Source of the DNA: Candidatus Saccharimonadota bacterium
GTDB taxonomy: Bacteria; Patescibacteriota; Saccharimonadia; Saccharimonadales; Saccharimonadaceae
Length of the DNA: 36,091 nucleotides
Direction: 5' to 3'
Assembly: GCA_030529135.1 (NCBI GenBank)
Contig: JAUMXO010000001.1
Span: 79,335-115,425, forward strand
Positions 35,170-36,091 of this stretch are shown one piece after another (the first letter of the stretch is position 1; the number at the start of each line of letters is the position of its first letter). The position numbers and the translations under genes are program-made. The notes beneath the pieces are model-generated. The model had not been told where the DNA came from and did not search any database. It saw only the letters and a program-made list of their open reading frames with translations.

Positions 35170-36091
35170 ATGCTAAAGAAGTTTACTCTAATATCAACTC
35201 TAATCGGGCTAAGCATTAGCACTTTAGGTGGCTTAGTGCCAACTTTCGCCGATAACAGCGGTGAGGGCTATTATTACGCACCAGAATTGGCTGCTCTCCA
35301 CACTAAATATGCCGCGAGCATGGCAGAATGCGGCGAATATAGCAGTAGCTACGAATATCAATCTTGCTATGATCGTATCACCTCTTTTTACCGTGAAAAA
35401 TATGGTGGTAAATTTGAATCCATGTATCAGTTGGATTTCAATGGCCGTATGATAGTAACAGGGATAAATCCTACTGCTGGCACCGTGAGATTCTATGCGG
35501 ATGAGACTAAAGCTTTCAGAGGTGAGTCTTTTGAGTTCCAAAATCTATTTGTCTTCTGGACAGATAGAAGTGTTGTGCCTACACCGTCTTGGGATGATGA
35601 TATTGCATGGAACTTTGTAGATAACCTACTAGCAACTGGTGAGGTTTTGCCAGGTTATCACTTACTTTACCAGGGGAAAAAGGATACAAAAGATTGGATT
35701 ACTATTAACGCCGAAAACCGCATTGTGCACGAAGACAAAGGTGATGCTGTTGGAGATAACCAGTTTAGTCATATTTTTGTGCTTGGCTATGATACAGAGG
35801 GAAATAAACATTTCGAAAAACAGGATTATGCCGCTTGTATCAGAGGTGGCTACACCGAAGGGAACGAATGTCGTCTGCAATATCATTACAATGGCAGATA
35901 TGCCGAAATGTCTTATATTCAGACCACACCTACCCCAGAAGACAAAGTACTTATTGATCTTAAAAATGCAATCAAAGAGGCTAAGGCTGCCGAAGCAGCC
36001 GCTAGAGAAGCTGAAGCAGTAGCCAGAGAGGCTGAGACAGCCGCTAGAGAGGCCAGAACCACCGCAGACGCAGCCGAAGCTGCTGCAAGAG
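35170..36091 (+). CDS. Secreted surface protein with coiled-coil region (3' end outside window)
   Basis: The frame is open from the ATG at 35170 to the window end (307 codons). AAAAAGGAG lies 6-7 nt upstream. A signal peptide is clear: MLKKFTLISTLIGLSIS, hydrophobic to ~24, cleavage probably after TFA (27). The mature part (~28-255) has no recognised domain; it is rich in Tyr and acidic residues and has four Cys, as two pairs (CGEYSSSYEYQSC; CIRGGYTEGNEC), which could form disulfides outside the cell. From ~258 it becomes an Ala/Glu/Arg repeat (AAREAEAVAREAETAAREAR), a long helix or coiled coil. A cell-surface stalk or adhesin is plausible. Confidence 0.8.
   Translation, partial: MLKKFTLISTLIGLSISTLGGLVPTFADNSGEGYYYAPELAALHTKYAASMAECGEYSSSYEYQSCYDRITSFYREKYGGKFESMYQLDFNGRMIVTGINPTAGTVRFYADETKAFRGESFEFQNLFVFWTDRSVVPTPSWDDDIAWNFVDNLLATGEVLPGYHLLYQGKKDTKDWITINAENRIVHEDKGDAVGDNQFSHIFVLGYDTEGNKHFEKQDYAACIRGGYTEGNECRLQYHYNGRYAEMSYIQTTPTPEDKVLIDLKNAIKEAKAAEAAAREAEAVAREAETAAREARTTADAAEAAAR

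Overview
The window looks like a chromosomal segment of a Candidatus Saccharibacteria (TM7/Patescibacteria) genome. The signs are moderately A+T-rich DNA, tightly packed genes with ATGA and TAATG overlaps, several shortened or domain-poor versions of universal proteins (MiaA, ThrRS, RelA/SpoT), a VirD4/TraD-like ATPase between low-complexity proteins, and many DUF and small membrane proteins. TGA behaves as a normal stop. The taxon is inferred from gene content, not proven.

Layout. 1-2.65 kb: end of parA, parB and a RelA/SpoT homologue. 2.65-2.95 kb: hairpins, a broken half-copy of tRNA-Thr and the intact tRNA-Thr(CGT). 2.98-6.54 kb: envelope operon (DUF308 protein, small membrane protein, processive GT2 glycosyltransferase, DUF362 protein). 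6.58-8.14 kb, minus strand: a SleB-type wall hydrolase and a MurI-like protein lacking one catalytic Cys. 8.3-13.4 kb: tRNA-Val(TAC), trpS, a Nudix hydrolase, a second TrpRS-like protein, a protein with a faint ADP-ribosyltransferase-like motif and an IMPase-family phosphatase. This block is bracketed by copies of the tRNA-Val 3' end and may be an island. 13.5-17.7 kb: thrS-miaA-wHTH protein-MBL-like protein-site-2 protease operon. 17.7-19.2 kb: a structured leader RNA, a Nudix/RNase HI fusion, and rnpB. 19.3-21.6 kb: an XRE/DUF4097 regulator between two identical terminators, then the infC-rpmI-rplT-rpmB operon, where infC seems to start at ATC. 21.7-23.8 kb: a membrane protein and comM. 23.9-25.4 kb: an RNA-rich locus with a candidate sRNA, tmRNA with an unusual T-loop, and a large unassigned structured RNA. 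25.4-29.9 kb: membrane protein, low-complexity protein, TraD-like ATPase and an acidic protein. 30.0-34.6 kb: gyrB-gyrA. 34.6 kb to the end: a structured leader with a 26-codon ORF, then a secreted coiled-coil protein cut by the window edge.

How it fits together. Much of the window is core information processing: chromosome partition, gyrase, translation factors, three aminoacyl-tRNA-synthetase-fold proteins, and tRNA processing and rescue RNAs. Envelope genes and a DNA-translocase/competence set (comM, TraD-like) are mixed in. Promoters are mainly extended -10 (TGN-TATAAT). At least five genes have a -10 ending exactly 6 nt before the ATG, which predicts leaderless mRNAs.

The best candidates for something undescribed are the structured RNA at 24977-25370, the structured leader at 17797-17927, the promoter-hairpin-terminator sRNA at 24019-24132, and the TrpRS-like/ART-like/phosphatase/Nudix cluster at 9.7-13.1 kb.
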